Part shown: positions 8,706-15,770 of the stretch, piece by piece
Numbering within the stretch: the stretch's first letter is position 1
Layout: every line of letters starts with the position of its first letter
Assembly: GCA_030424845.1 (NCBI GenBank)
Contig: JAUHWC010000001.1
Coordinates: forward strand, 806,001-870,000
Length of the DNA: 64,000 nucleotides
Direction of reading: 5' to 3'
DNA from: Alphaproteobacteria bacterium
GTDB lineage: Bacteria; Pseudomonadota; Alphaproteobacteria; Sphingomonadales; Sphingomonadaceae
Position numbers and translations under genes: made by a program
The notes under the pieces: generated by a model
The model's input: the letters and a program-made list of their open reading frames with translations, nothing else
Databases searched by the model: none
Told to the model about the DNA's origin: nothing

Positions 8706-9695
8706 ATGGCAGTCTACACCCAACTGACGGCAGAAGACCTTGCCAAGCTGATTTCCCATTATGACGTGGGCGAACTGGTTTCGGCCAAGGGCATTGCCGA
8801 GGGTGTTTCCAATTCCAACTGGCTGATCGAAACCACCGGCAATGCGGGCCAGGGCGGGCGCTACATCCTGACGATGTACGAATTCCGCATCGAGCTGGAA
8901 GACCTGCCCTTCTTCCTTGGCCTGCTGGACCTGCTGGCGGAAAAAGGCTGCCCGGTTCCCGCCACCATCCATGACCGGCAGGGTGCGACCCACCGCATGA
9001 TCACCAACGCGCAAGGCGAGCCCAAGGCGGTTGCGATGATCGAGTTCCTGCCCGGGGTTTCCATCGACCACCCGGAACCGGCGCAGGCCCGCGCCGTGGG
9101 CAAGGCGCTGGCCGAGATCCAGCTGGCCGCGCAGGATTATCGCGGGCGGCAGAACCAGATGGCCTATGCCTCGTGGAAACAGCTGACGGACGATTGCGGC
9201 GCTGACGGCCTTGCCCGGATCGATCCTGCCTTGCCCGCCATCGTGGCTGGCGAGCTGGAATTCCTCGCCGCGAACTGGCCTGAAGGCCTGGCCGAAGGCG
9301 TGTGCCACACGGACCTGTTCCCGGACAACGTGCTGATGCTGGGAGACGAGGTTTCCGGCCTGATCGACTTCTATTTCTCCTGCACCGAATTCTTCGCCTA
9401 TGACTTCGCCGTGACTCATGCGGCGTGGTGCTTTGCCGATCACGGCCGCATTTTCAGGCAGGATATCGCGGCGGCGCTGCTGGAAGGCTATGAAAGCGTG
9501 CGCAAGCTGACCGATGCCGAAAGGGCCGCACTGCCCGTGCTGGCACGCGGCGCGGCAATGCGTTTCGTTTCCACCCGCGCCTATGACTGGTTGAACACGC
9601 CGGCCGATGCGCTGGTCATGCGCAAGGACCCGATGGATTTCGTGCGCCGGATGCAGTTCTACGCTGACAAGGGCGCTGCCGCCTTCGGCCTATGA
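8706..9695 (+). CDS. thrB: Homoserine kinase (APH-like, ThrB type II)
   Basis: A 329-residue kinase of the choline/aminoglycoside-kinase fold, the alphaproteobacterial form of homoserine kinase that phosphorylates homoserine on the way to threonine. The Brenner-type catalytic loop [13 protein letters not shown] (199-211) and the metal-binding GLIDFYF (218-224) are intact, and the N-terminus SNSNWLIET matches the nucleotide-binding strand pair of this family. It is unrelated to the GHMP-type ThrB of E. coli. Its stop overlaps the rnhA start (ATGA), a pairing common in alphaproteobacteria. Confidence 0.93.
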   Translation: MAVYTQLTAEDLAKLISHYDVGELVSAKGIAEGVSNSNWLIETTGNAGQGGRYILTMYEFRIELEDLPFFLGLLDLLAEKGCPVPATIHDRQGATHRMITNAQGEPKAVAMIEFLPGVSIDHPEPAQARAVGKALAEIQLAAQDYRGRQNQMAYASWKQLTDDCGADGLARIDPALPAIVAGELEFLAANWPEGLAEGVCHTDLFPDNVLMLGDEVSGLIDFYFSCTEFFAYDFAVTHAAWCFADHGRIFRQDIAAALLEGYESVRKLTDAERAALPVLARGAAMRFVSTRAYDWLNTPADALVMRKDPMDFVRRMQFYADKGAAAFGL

Positions 9696-10135
9696 AGCGG
9701 ATCGACATCTTCACGGACGGGGCCTGCAAGGGCAATCCCGGCCCGGGCGGCTGGGGCGCGATCCTGCGCATGGGTGCGCATGAGAAGGAAATGTCCGGCA
9801 GAGATCCGGAAACCACCAACAACCGCATGGAAATGACCGCCGTGATCAGGGCGCTCAACGCGCTGAAGGAGCCATGCGATGTCACCGTGCATACCGACAG
9901 CCGCTATGTCATCGACGGGATGACCAAGTGGCTGGCCGGATGGCTCAAGCGCGGGTGGAAGAATGCCGCCAAGCAACCGGTGAAGAATGACGACCTGTGG
10001 CGCGAAATGATGGAAGCCATCGCCCCGCACAAGGTCCGCTGGCAATGGGTCAAGGGCCATAATGGCCATCCCGAAAACGAAAGGGCCGACCGCCTAGCCA
10101 GCGATGCTGCTGACGAGGCTGGCCGGCCCGTTTGA
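9692..10135 (+). CDS. rnhA: Ribonuclease HI
   Basis: RNase HI, 147 residues, cuts RNA in RNA-DNA hybrids such as R-loops and Okazaki primers. The four metal-binding carboxylates are visible: Asp9 in [15 protein letters not shown], Glu47 in NNRMEM, Asp69 in HTDSRYV and Asp133 in ERADRLA, with the flexible His loop KGHNGH nearby. Full family length. It is coupled to thrB by a 4-base overlap and ends the ispH-thrB-rnhA operon. Confidence 0.97.
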   Translation: MKRIDIFTDGACKGNPGPGGWGAILRMGAHEKEMSGRDPETTNNRMEMTAVIRALNALKEPCDVTVHTDSRYVIDGMTKWLAGWLKRGWKNAAKQPVKNDDLWREMMEAIAPHKVRWQWVKGHNGHPENERADRLASDAADEAGRPV

Positions 10136-10151
10136 CGCCTCATCGGCGCCA

Positions 10152-10171
10152 ACCTGATCGCAGGATCAGGT
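10152..10171. terminator. Hairpin between convergent rnhA and DUF1508 gene
   Basis: A perfect 8-base inverted repeat ACCTGATC / GATCAGGT with a 4-base loop lies at the convergent 3' ends and reaches into the last codons of the leftward gene. The T-rich TGTTGTCTT follows on the right. A plausible weak terminator. Confidence 0.45.
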
Positions 10172-10342
10172 GTTGTCTTCGATCGGCGCGTCCGGGCCGT
10201 TCTTCTTGATCGAAGCGATGGCGTTTTCCGCGCTTGCCTTGGAGGAATAGCCCTGGGTGGAGAACATCACTTCGGAATTGTAGCTGAAACGCACGCGGTA
10301 TTCGTCAGCCTTGTCCTTATAGATCTCAAACTTGTGTGCCAT
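10166..10342 (-). CDS. DUF1508 (YegP-like) small protein
   Basis: A 58-residue protein with one DUF1508 repeat: FEIYKDKADEYRVRFSYNSEVMFSTQGYSSKASAENAI is the usual strand-strand-helix pattern, here split between residues 4 and 43. The family comprises small cytosolic proteins of unsettled function, some up-regulated under stress. I use the MAHKFEI start at 10342; an in-frame Met four codons earlier is less likely. It is a single gene convergent with rnhA. Confidence 0.85.
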   Translation of the reverse strand: MAHKFEIYKDKADEYRVRFSYNSEVMFSTQGYSSKASAENAIASIKKNGPDAPIEDNT

Positions 10343-10398
10343 CGGGCTTCTCATTGATTTTGATTCGGTCCCGAACCTCTCATTGGTCCAAGCAATGG

Positions 10399-11496
10399 CT
10401 AGCCAAAGCGACGGGGCGAGTAAACAGCCGGATCAATAGCTTGGGTCATCGCATCGGGCGGCAGATCAAGCAGCAGCTGCGATGCAAGGCGGGCCGCAGC
10501 GGGTGCGGTCTGAATCCCGAAGCCGCCCTGGCCGGCAAACCAGAAGAAGGCCGGCTGGCGTGCATCGAGGCCGTAAACGGGCAGACGATCAGGCGCGAAA
10601 CTGCGCAATCCCGCCCATTTGCGCTCCACTGCCTCGATCTCGCAATCGACGACCTGCTCGAACCTCTCGATGGCGAGGGCGATGTCGATTTCCTCTGCCG
10701 CGGCATCGCACGGCGGGCTGGGCGTCTCGTCATGCGGGCTGAGCCAGATGCGGCCGTTCTCCGGCTTGAAATAGAATGATCCGTCGATGCCCAGCACCAG
10801 CGGCAAGTCCGGATCGACGGCGGGCGCGACACGCAGCTGCACCACCGTGCGGCGATAGGGGTTGATCCCGAGCGGACGGACCCCGGCCATCTGCGCAACC
10901 GTGTCTGCCCAGGCACCCGCGGCGTTGACCAGTGTGTCGCAAGTCACCGCATCCCCGTTCTCGAAGCCGAGCTGCCAGCGGCCATGCTGCCATTGCGCGC
11001 CGGCAAGGCGATGGCCGGTGCGCAAGGCAACGCCGTGCCTCCGGGCCTGCGCGAGGTAATGCTGGTGCACCGAACCGACATCGATATCCGCGCAATGCGG
11101 CTCGGCAATCGCCTGCACCCAGTCAGGCCTGAGGCCTGCAATCCGTGCCGCCATGGCATCGCGATGCAGCCGGTCGATCGAAACACCGGTGCCGGCAAAT
11201 TCCTCCTCGAAAGCGGCAATCTGGTCGACCTGTCCGGCGGTTGCGATATGGATGGCGCCGCGCGGGCGCAGGAAGCCGTTCTCGCGGAACCACGGACCCG
11301 ATGCCAGCGTCAACGGCACCACGCCCGGCCCGCCATAACATTCATCCCAGAACGCAGCGGAACGGCCCGTGGCATGATAGCCGGGCAATTGTTCGCCTTC
11401 TGCCAGCAGCACCCGCGCGGCCGGTGCCAGTTCGGCAGCGATGCTGGCCCCGGCCATGCCGGCACCGATCACGACAATATCGAAATGCTCAATCAA
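10399..11496 (-). CDS. FAD-dependent oxidoreductase (DAO/glycine oxidase type)
   Basis: A 365-residue flavoprotein of the D-amino-acid oxidase/dehydrogenase superfamily. The N-terminal Rossmann motif VVIGAGMAGASIA (8-20) is followed by HATGRSAAFWDECYGG, the second FAD contact typical of this family, and a C-terminal AGQGGFGIQTAPA segment closes the FAD site. The substrate is probably an amine or amino acid, but nothing in the sequence fixes which. No signal peptide, so cytoplasmic. Its ATG overlaps the stop of the upstream alpha/beta hydrolase, so the two genes are co-translated. Confidence 0.85.
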   Translation of the reverse strand: MIEHFDIVVIGAGMAGASIAAELAPAARVLLAEGEQLPGYHATGRSAAFWDECYGGPGVVPLTLASGPWFRENGFLRPRGAIHIATAGQVDQIAAFEEEFAGTGVSIDRLHRDAMAARIAGLRPDWVQAIAEPHCADIDVGSVHQHYLAQARRHGVALRTGHRLAGAQWQHGRWQLGFENGDAVTCDTLVNAAGAWADTVAQMAGVRPLGINPYRRTVVQLRVAPAVDPDLPLVLGIDGSFYFKPENGRIWLSPHDETPSPPCDAAAEEIDIALAIERFEQVVDCEIEAVERKWAGLRSFAPDRLPVYGLDARQPAFFWFAGQGGFGIQTAPAAARLASQLLLDLPPDAMTQAIDPAVYSPRRFG

Positions 11497-12473
11497 GAAT
11501 GGGCGATCCTGCCAAGGAATGTGTCTATGGCATCCAGCGCGCGATCCCTTACCGGATCGGCCTCGCGCAGGATTTCGTGCGCGGCCTCCTTGCCGAATTC
11601 GACAAATTCGACATCGGGCAGGTGGCGTGCCGTGTGCCTGTTGGCGGCGGGCGATACCAGCCTGTCAGCACTGGTGGAAAGTAGGAATACCGGCATGTCC
11701 ACATTGGCCAGCAGCGCCGGACTGCGCAGCAGGCGCATCGATTCCATCGCCGCCAGCACCCATCCCCAGCTACCCGGGCCCATAATGATCTCGGACCGCT
11801 TCTGGCGCCAGAACTCCTCGTCGGAATAGCGGGCATCGTCGTGGGTCAGCAGGGCCTGCCTGCCAACCGGCAATTGCCCGGGCTTCTCGCTCCACTTCCA
11901 GGCCGGACGGCGCGGGTCGCCGATACGGTTCATGATCACCGCCGATGCATGTTTCAGCCACAGCGGCACCAGCAAGGGATGCGTTCCCAGCATGGGAGCG
12001 GAGAGCACCAGCGCATCGGGCCGCGGCATCAGCACCTGTTCGGCGGCGGCCCGCAGCACCAGATGGCCACCCATCGAATGACCGGCCAGAACCCGCGGGC
12101 CTCGGTGGCTGGCGGCCCATTGGGACCAGAAGGCCGCGATATCGGCAATCCACAGCGCAAAATCATCTATGTGCCCGGTAACCAGATCATTACCCAACCG
12201 GCCCGATACTGCCTGCCCGCGCCAGTCGCCGGCCGTGACCTGCCAGCCCTGCCGCCGCCAATGTTCGAAGGTCTCGAGATATTTTTCATAGGCATCGCCG
12301 CGCCCCGGCATGAACAGGATGGAACCCTTCACCGGCTGTCCGGCATCAGGCGCAGCCCATTCGATCACGCGGATTTCGTGCCCGTCAGCCGCGGTCCAGC
12401 GGCTCTCCACCGCATCGGCGGGAATGGCCCTCCTGTCGAACGCGCTGCCTGCAGTTTCCTGCTCGTGATGAAT
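11493..12473 (-). CDS. Alpha/beta hydrolase (lysophospholipase-like), probable ATT start
   Basis: A serine hydrolase of the monoacylglycerol-lipase/PldB type. With the proposed start it has 326 residues: a lid-bearing alpha/beta fold with oxyanion segment FMPGRGDAYEKY (about 54-65), nucleophile elbow GHSMGGHLVL (Ser133), and likely Asp and His in the last third (STSADRLVSP and KEAAHEIL). No ATG, GTG or TTG lies near the expected N-terminus; the nearest GTG would delete a conserved-looking segment. An ATT at 12473-12471 is preceded by a perfect AGGAGG with 5 bases between, so I take it as the start. Longer reading would run antisense through cpaA and is not credible. Its stop overlaps the oxidoreductase start. 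Confidence 0.82.
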   Translation of the reverse strand: MHHEQETAGSAFDRRAIPADAVESRWTAADGHEIRVIEWAAPDAGQPVKGSILFMPGRGDAYEKYLETFEHWRRQGWQVTAGDWRGQAVSGRLGNDLVTGHIDDFALWIADIAAFWSQWAASHRGPRVLAGHSMGGHLVLRAAAEQVLMPRPDALVLSAPMLGTHPLLVPLWLKHASAVIMNRIGDPRRPAWKWSEKPGQLPVGRQALLTHDDARYSDEEFWRQKRSEIIMGPGSWGWVLAAMESMRLLRSPALLANVDMPVFLLSTSADRLVSPAANRHTARHLPDVEFVEFGKEAAHEILREADPVRDRALDAIDTFLGRIAHS

Positions 12474-12478
12474 ACCAG

Positions 12479-12484
12479 CCTCCT
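12479..12484 (-). promoter_or_regulatory. Ribosome binding site AGGAGG for the ATT-initiated hydrolase
   Basis: A perfect anti-Shine-Dalgarno match on the minus strand, 5 bases upstream of the ATT at 12471-12473 and in the right place for family-length protein. It is the main reason for choosing the non-canonical start. Confidence 0.6.
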
Positions 12485-12558
12485 GCCCTTGGTTACTTTT
12501 TGGTAAGTGATGGGCGCTAGCACTCGAAATCCAAGGGGAACCTTCGGGGAATTTTCGA

Positions 12559-13074
12559 ATGCTGGACGATCCAATCAAGTACGGACTGCTTGCCGCCTTG
12601 GCAATTGCGTTGCTTATCGCCGCGTTTAGCGATCTCAAGAGCCGCAAGATCGCCAACTGGCTGAACGCCTCGATCGCAATTGGCGCTCCGGTATTCTGGT
12701 GGGCCACCGGCATGGCGCTGTGGCTGGACGTGGCCATGCAGGTCGGCGTGGCACTCGCCACCTTTCTCGGCCTTTCCATTCTCTTTGCCTTGCGCACAAT
12801 GGGCGGCGCTGACGTCAAGCTGCTGACCGCCCTCGCCCTGTAGATCGCGCCGGCGCACTTCCTCAACCTGCTTATCATGATGGCGCTGCTGAGCGGCGTG
12901 GTGACCACCATGATCCAGACCGAACGCTACAGTACGCCGCTGGCATCCGCACTGCGCGTGCTGTCTGCCGAATTCCGCAACGAGCGCATGATGCGCGCCG
13001 AGGAAAAGGCAGCCCGCCTTCCGGCCGTCAGGACCGTGCCGCTGACCCTGTTAATCCGGTGCTGTTCGTGGTGA
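12559..13074 (+). pseudogene. cpaA: CpaA-type prepilin peptidase interrupted by TAG
   Basis: An A24-family (TadV/CpaA) prepilin peptidase gene. It starts at ATG 12559 after GGGGAA, and the first aspartate motif AAFSDLKSRKIANWLN and second motif GGADVKLLTALAL (GxGD-like, here GGAD) are intact. An in-frame TAG at 12841-12843 stops the chain after 94 residues, exactly where the family usually has Trp (ALALW). Reading continues in the same frame with a membrane helix (IAPAHFLNLLIMMALLSGVV) to a TGA at 13072-13074, total about 171 codons, normal for CpaA. The far C-terminus lacks the usual PYGVAIA segment, so it may carry further damage. No other pilus-assembly genes are present. Probably inactive, unless the TAG is a sequencing error or read through. 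Confidence 0.75.
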
Positions 13075-13161
13075 TCCTTGGCCCCGCCGCCTGTTCGATC
13101 GCCGACGCATTCGCGGACAATTAAGGTCGCGGCTGGTCAAGACAGCCAGCAACTGAAAACG

Positions 13162-13199
13162 AAAAGGCCCCGCCGGGCAGATGACCGGCGGGGCCTTTT
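13162..13199. terminator. Bidirectional terminator between cpaA and marR-type gene
   Basis: A 15-base perfect stem, AAAAGGCCCCGCCGG / CCGGCGGGGCCTTTT, with an 8-base loop. A- and T-runs at both ends allow termination of both convergent genes. Confidence 0.9.
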
Positions 13200-13221
13200 C
13201 CATGGCAAGTGGCAATGCCGC

Positions 13222-13701
13222 TCAGTCCACGCCGATATTGCCTGAGTCGATCCCGTCGCTGTCGATCTCATCCAGCTGGGCGCGCACGCGCTCGAGGATG
13301 GAGCGGAACTGGGAAAGCTCTTCCTCCGAGAAACCGTCAAACACGCGGCGTTCCATTTCGACCGCCAGCGGCATGATATGGCCGTGCATCTCGCGCCCGG
13401 ATTCGGTGAGGTCGAGATGGTGCGAACGCCCGTCCTGTTCGTTCGGGGTACGGGCGGCAAGTCCGCGTTCTTCCAACACCTTGCAGGCCCGGTTCACGGC
13501 GACCTTGTCCATCAGGGTCCGCTGCGTCAGCTCCCGTTGCGTCACTGCGCCGGAATCGCCGAGGACAGCCATCACGCGCCACTCGGGCACGCTGAGACCG
13601 AAACGCTGGCGATATTCCAGCGCAATCCTGCCGCTCACCGCATTGGAGGTGATCGACATCTGGTAAGGCAGGAATTTTGCGAGTGGTGTTGTAGGTTGCA
13701 T
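13222..13701 (-). CDS. MarR family transcriptional regulator
   Basis: A 159-residue MarR-type winged-helix regulator. The recognition region AVTQRELTQRTLMDKVAVNRACKVLEERGL (split over about 53-82) is the MarR helix-turn-helix, followed by the wing RTPNEQDGRSHHLDLTESGRE, whose Asp-x-Arg is the family signature. Flanking helices form the dimer. Members usually repress a nearby gene and respond to small phenolic or oxidative ligands. The next gene on the same strand upstream is an MTA phosphorylase 47 bases away, so a target cannot be named. The start ATG at 13701 is preferred over a TTG two codons earlier. Confidence 0.9.
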   Translation of the reverse strand: MQPTTPLAKFLPYQMSITSNAVSGRIALEYRQRFGLSVPEWRVMAVLGDSGAVTQRELTQRTLMDKVAVNRACKVLEERGLAARTPNEQDGRSHHLDLTESGREMHGHIMPLAVEMERRVFDGFSEEELSQFRSILERVRAQLDEIDSDGIDSGNIGVD

Positions 13702-13748
13702 AGGCAACTATCTTGTTCCTTCCGGTGACGATTTGCAACCCATTGGCA

Positions 13749-14660
13749 CTATTCGCCGCCCGTGCGCAATTTTGCAAGCACGCGTCTTGCCACCGCATCG
13801 AGCCGGGACACAGCTTGCGCATCCCAGGCATCAGGCGCGGTAATGATCGCATGGTCGAGGACAGTATCGATCGGGCTGGCCTCCCGCTTGGCAGGCAAGG
13901 CCCTGGCCAGTTCCACAAGCGTCGCGCGGGCCTTGTCCGCATTGGCCCGCATCACGGACAGGATATCGGTCACATCGACATCGGCCGTCTCGTCACGCCA
14001 GCAATCATAGTCCGTCACCATTCCCAGCAAGGCATAGGGCAGCTCGGCTTCCCGCGCGAGGCGCGCTTCGGGCATGGCCGTCATCCCGATCACCTGTGCG
14101 CCCCAGCTGCGATACATGTGGCTCTCCGCGCGCGTGGAGAACTGCGGCCCTTCGATGCATACATAGGTGCCGCCCTTGTGGACCTTCGCGCCTGCCTTCC
14201 CCGCCGCCTTGGCCGCATGGCCCGACAAGCGCGGACAGACGGGATCAGCAAGCGGGACATGGGCGACGATTCCATCGCCGAAGAACGACCTTTCGTGCCC
14301 GGTTGTCCGGTCGATCAGTTGATCGACCGCCACGAATTCGCCCGGTGCCAACTCTTCCTGCAGGGATCCGATGGCGGATATGGCCAGCACATCGGTGACA
14401 CCGCAGCGCTTCAACACATCGATATTGGCGCGAAAATTGACGTGGGAGGGGCCCCTTGCATGGCCCGCACCATGCCGGGCGATGAAGGTGAAGCGCACGC
14501 CTTCCAGCCAGCCGGTGACGACCGGCCCGGACGGTTCGCCAAAGGCGCTGGCAACCGGGATTTCCTGTGCATCCTCGAGCGCGCCGGGCTCATAGAGGCC
14601 GGAACCACCGATCACGCCGATATGCCATGGGGATGTCTTGCCCGCCTGTTTTCGTGCCAT
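13749..14660 (-). CDS. mtnP: S-methyl-5'-thioadenosine phosphorylase
   Basis: MTA phosphorylase, 303 residues, splits methylthioadenosine into adenine and methylthioribose-1-phosphate in methionine salvage. The phosphate loop HIGVIGGSGLYEPG (13-26 region), the RHGAGH site, and the purine-binding GMVTDYDCW (with the Asp that recognises 6-amino purines) mark it as an MTAP rather than a guanosine phosphorylase. It lies 30 bases downstream of the SDR gene and ahead of the MarR gene, all leftward. Confidence 0.93.
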   Translation of the reverse strand: MARKQAGKTSPWHIGVIGGSGLYEPGALEDAQEIPVASAFGEPSGPVVTGWLEGVRFTFIARHGAGHARGPSHVNFRANIDVLKRCGVTDVLAISAIGSLQEELAPGEFVAVDQLIDRTTGHERSFFGDGIVAHVPLADPVCPRLSGHAAKAAGKAGAKVHKGGTYVCIEGPQFSTRAESHMYRSWGAQVIGMTAMPEARLAREAELPYALLGMVTDYDCWRDETADVDVTDILSVMRANADKARATLVELARALPAKREASPIDTVLDHAIITAPDAWDAQAVSRLDAVARRVLAKLRTGGE

Positions 14661-14690
14661 GCTGCGCGCTCCTGCTTGCCGCGGCTGCGA

Positions 14691-15473
14691 TCAGCGCGGA
14701 CCCATGCGGATGCCGCCATCCAGCCGTACGCATTCGGCATTGAAATAGCCGTTCTCGACCATTGTCATCACCAGGTCGGCATATTCTTCCGGCTTGCCGA
14801 GGCGCTTGGGGAACGGGACGGAAGCGGAGAGCGCCTGCTGCACATTGTCCGGCAGGCCCGCCAGCAGCGGCGTGTTGAAGATGCCGGGCAGGATCGTGTT
14901 GATGCGGATGCCTTCGGACATGAAGTCGCGCGCGATGGGCAAGGTCATGCCCACCACCCCGCCTTTCGAGGCGGAATAGGCGACCTGGCCGATCTGCCCG
15001 TCCACCGCGGCCACGCTGGCGGTGCAGACCATGGCGCCGCGCTCGCCATCTTCCAGACCGTCGAGCGTCATCATGCCCGCTGCGGATTTCGCGACACACT
15101 GGAAGGTGCCCACCAGGTTCACCTTGAGCGTCTTGGTGAACAAGGCGACCGGAAGGTGGCTGATCTCGCCGGTTTCCTTATCCCGGCGCACCGCCTTGCC
15201 GATGGTGCCGATTCCCGCACAGCAGACCAGCACGCGTTCCTGCCCGTGGGCTTCGCGCGCCTTGGCGAAACCGGCATCGACCGATTCTTCATCGGAGACA
15301 TCGACCTTGCAGAATGTGCCACCGATCTGGGCCGCGACTTGTTGCCCGCGCTCCTTATTCAGGTCGAACAAAGCGACCCTGGCGCCCTTCGCCGCGAGAG
15401 CGCGTGCACTTGCCTCACCCAAGCCCGAAGCACCGCCGGTAACCACGGCAGCGACTGAGGAATCTACCTTCAT
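14691..15473 (-). CDS. SDR family 3-hydroxyacyl-CoA dehydrogenase-like protein
   Basis: A 260-residue short-chain dehydrogenase. The NAD(P)-binding TGGASGLGEASARAL (12-26), Asp37 at the end of beta-2 (favouring NAD), CCAGIG, Asn119, Ser153 and the catalytic YSASK (Tyr166, Lys170) are all present. The overall pattern, including the insertion around 95-115, resembles type II 3-hydroxyacyl-CoA dehydrogenases (HSD10-like) used in fatty-acid or branched-chain degradation. The MKVDSS start at 15473 gives normal length; an earlier in-frame start would add 10 residues. Confidence 0.88.
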   Translation of the reverse strand: MKVDSSVAAVVTGGASGLGEASARALAAKGARVALFDLNKERGQQVAAQIGGTFCKVDVSDEESVDAGFAKAREAHGQERVLVCCAGIGTIGKAVRRDKETGEISHLPVALFTKTLKVNLVGTFQCVAKSAAGMMTLDGLEDGERGAMVCTASVAAVDGQIGQVAYSASKGGVVGMTLPIARDFMSEGIRINTILPGIFNTPLLAGLPDNVQQALSASVPFPKRLGKPEEYADLVMTMVENGYFNAECVRLDGGIRMGPR

Positions 15474-15752
15474 CTTATCCAAATCTCCACGTTTTTCGGC
15501 CACGACCCGCCGTCGGCAGTTCCGGTCCTAACGGACTACCGTAAGGGGTCAAGAAAAGCTGCCGGAGGTGCTGAAACCTATCTGTGGTGAAACTGCAACA
15601 GCACTGCAACAATCTCGGCAGGAAGGATAATTGGAATTGAAACCAGTTCTACCTTCAAGCACATAGCGGCACTGAGCTATCCCTGTCTGGTCGCTGAGAG
15701 TCATAAAGCGATCAGTTGGTATCACCACTTTCTCGGGCTGGATTACCGGCCT

Positions 15753-15758
15753 TATAAT
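15753..15758 (+). promoter_or_regulatory. TATAAT -10 element just before the TonB receptor
   Basis: A consensus TATAAT lies only 12 bases before the GTG start of the receptor, so a transcript made from it would have a very short leader. No good -35 is seen 16-18 bases upstream. The rest of the 297-base gap 15474-15770 is more AT-rich than its surroundings and holds no convincing gene. Confidence 0.35.
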
Positions 15759-15770
15759 GGGGACTGACCT

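Noticed and set aside
12474-12911. Longer N-terminus for the alpha/beta hydrolase
   Set aside because: The added 146 residues are exactly antisense to cpaA and low in complexity. The AGGAGG-ATT start explains the protein better.
13713-15458. Long open frame opposite the MTA phosphorylase and SDR genes
   Set aside because: Antisense shadow of two well-supported genes with no recognisable protein features.
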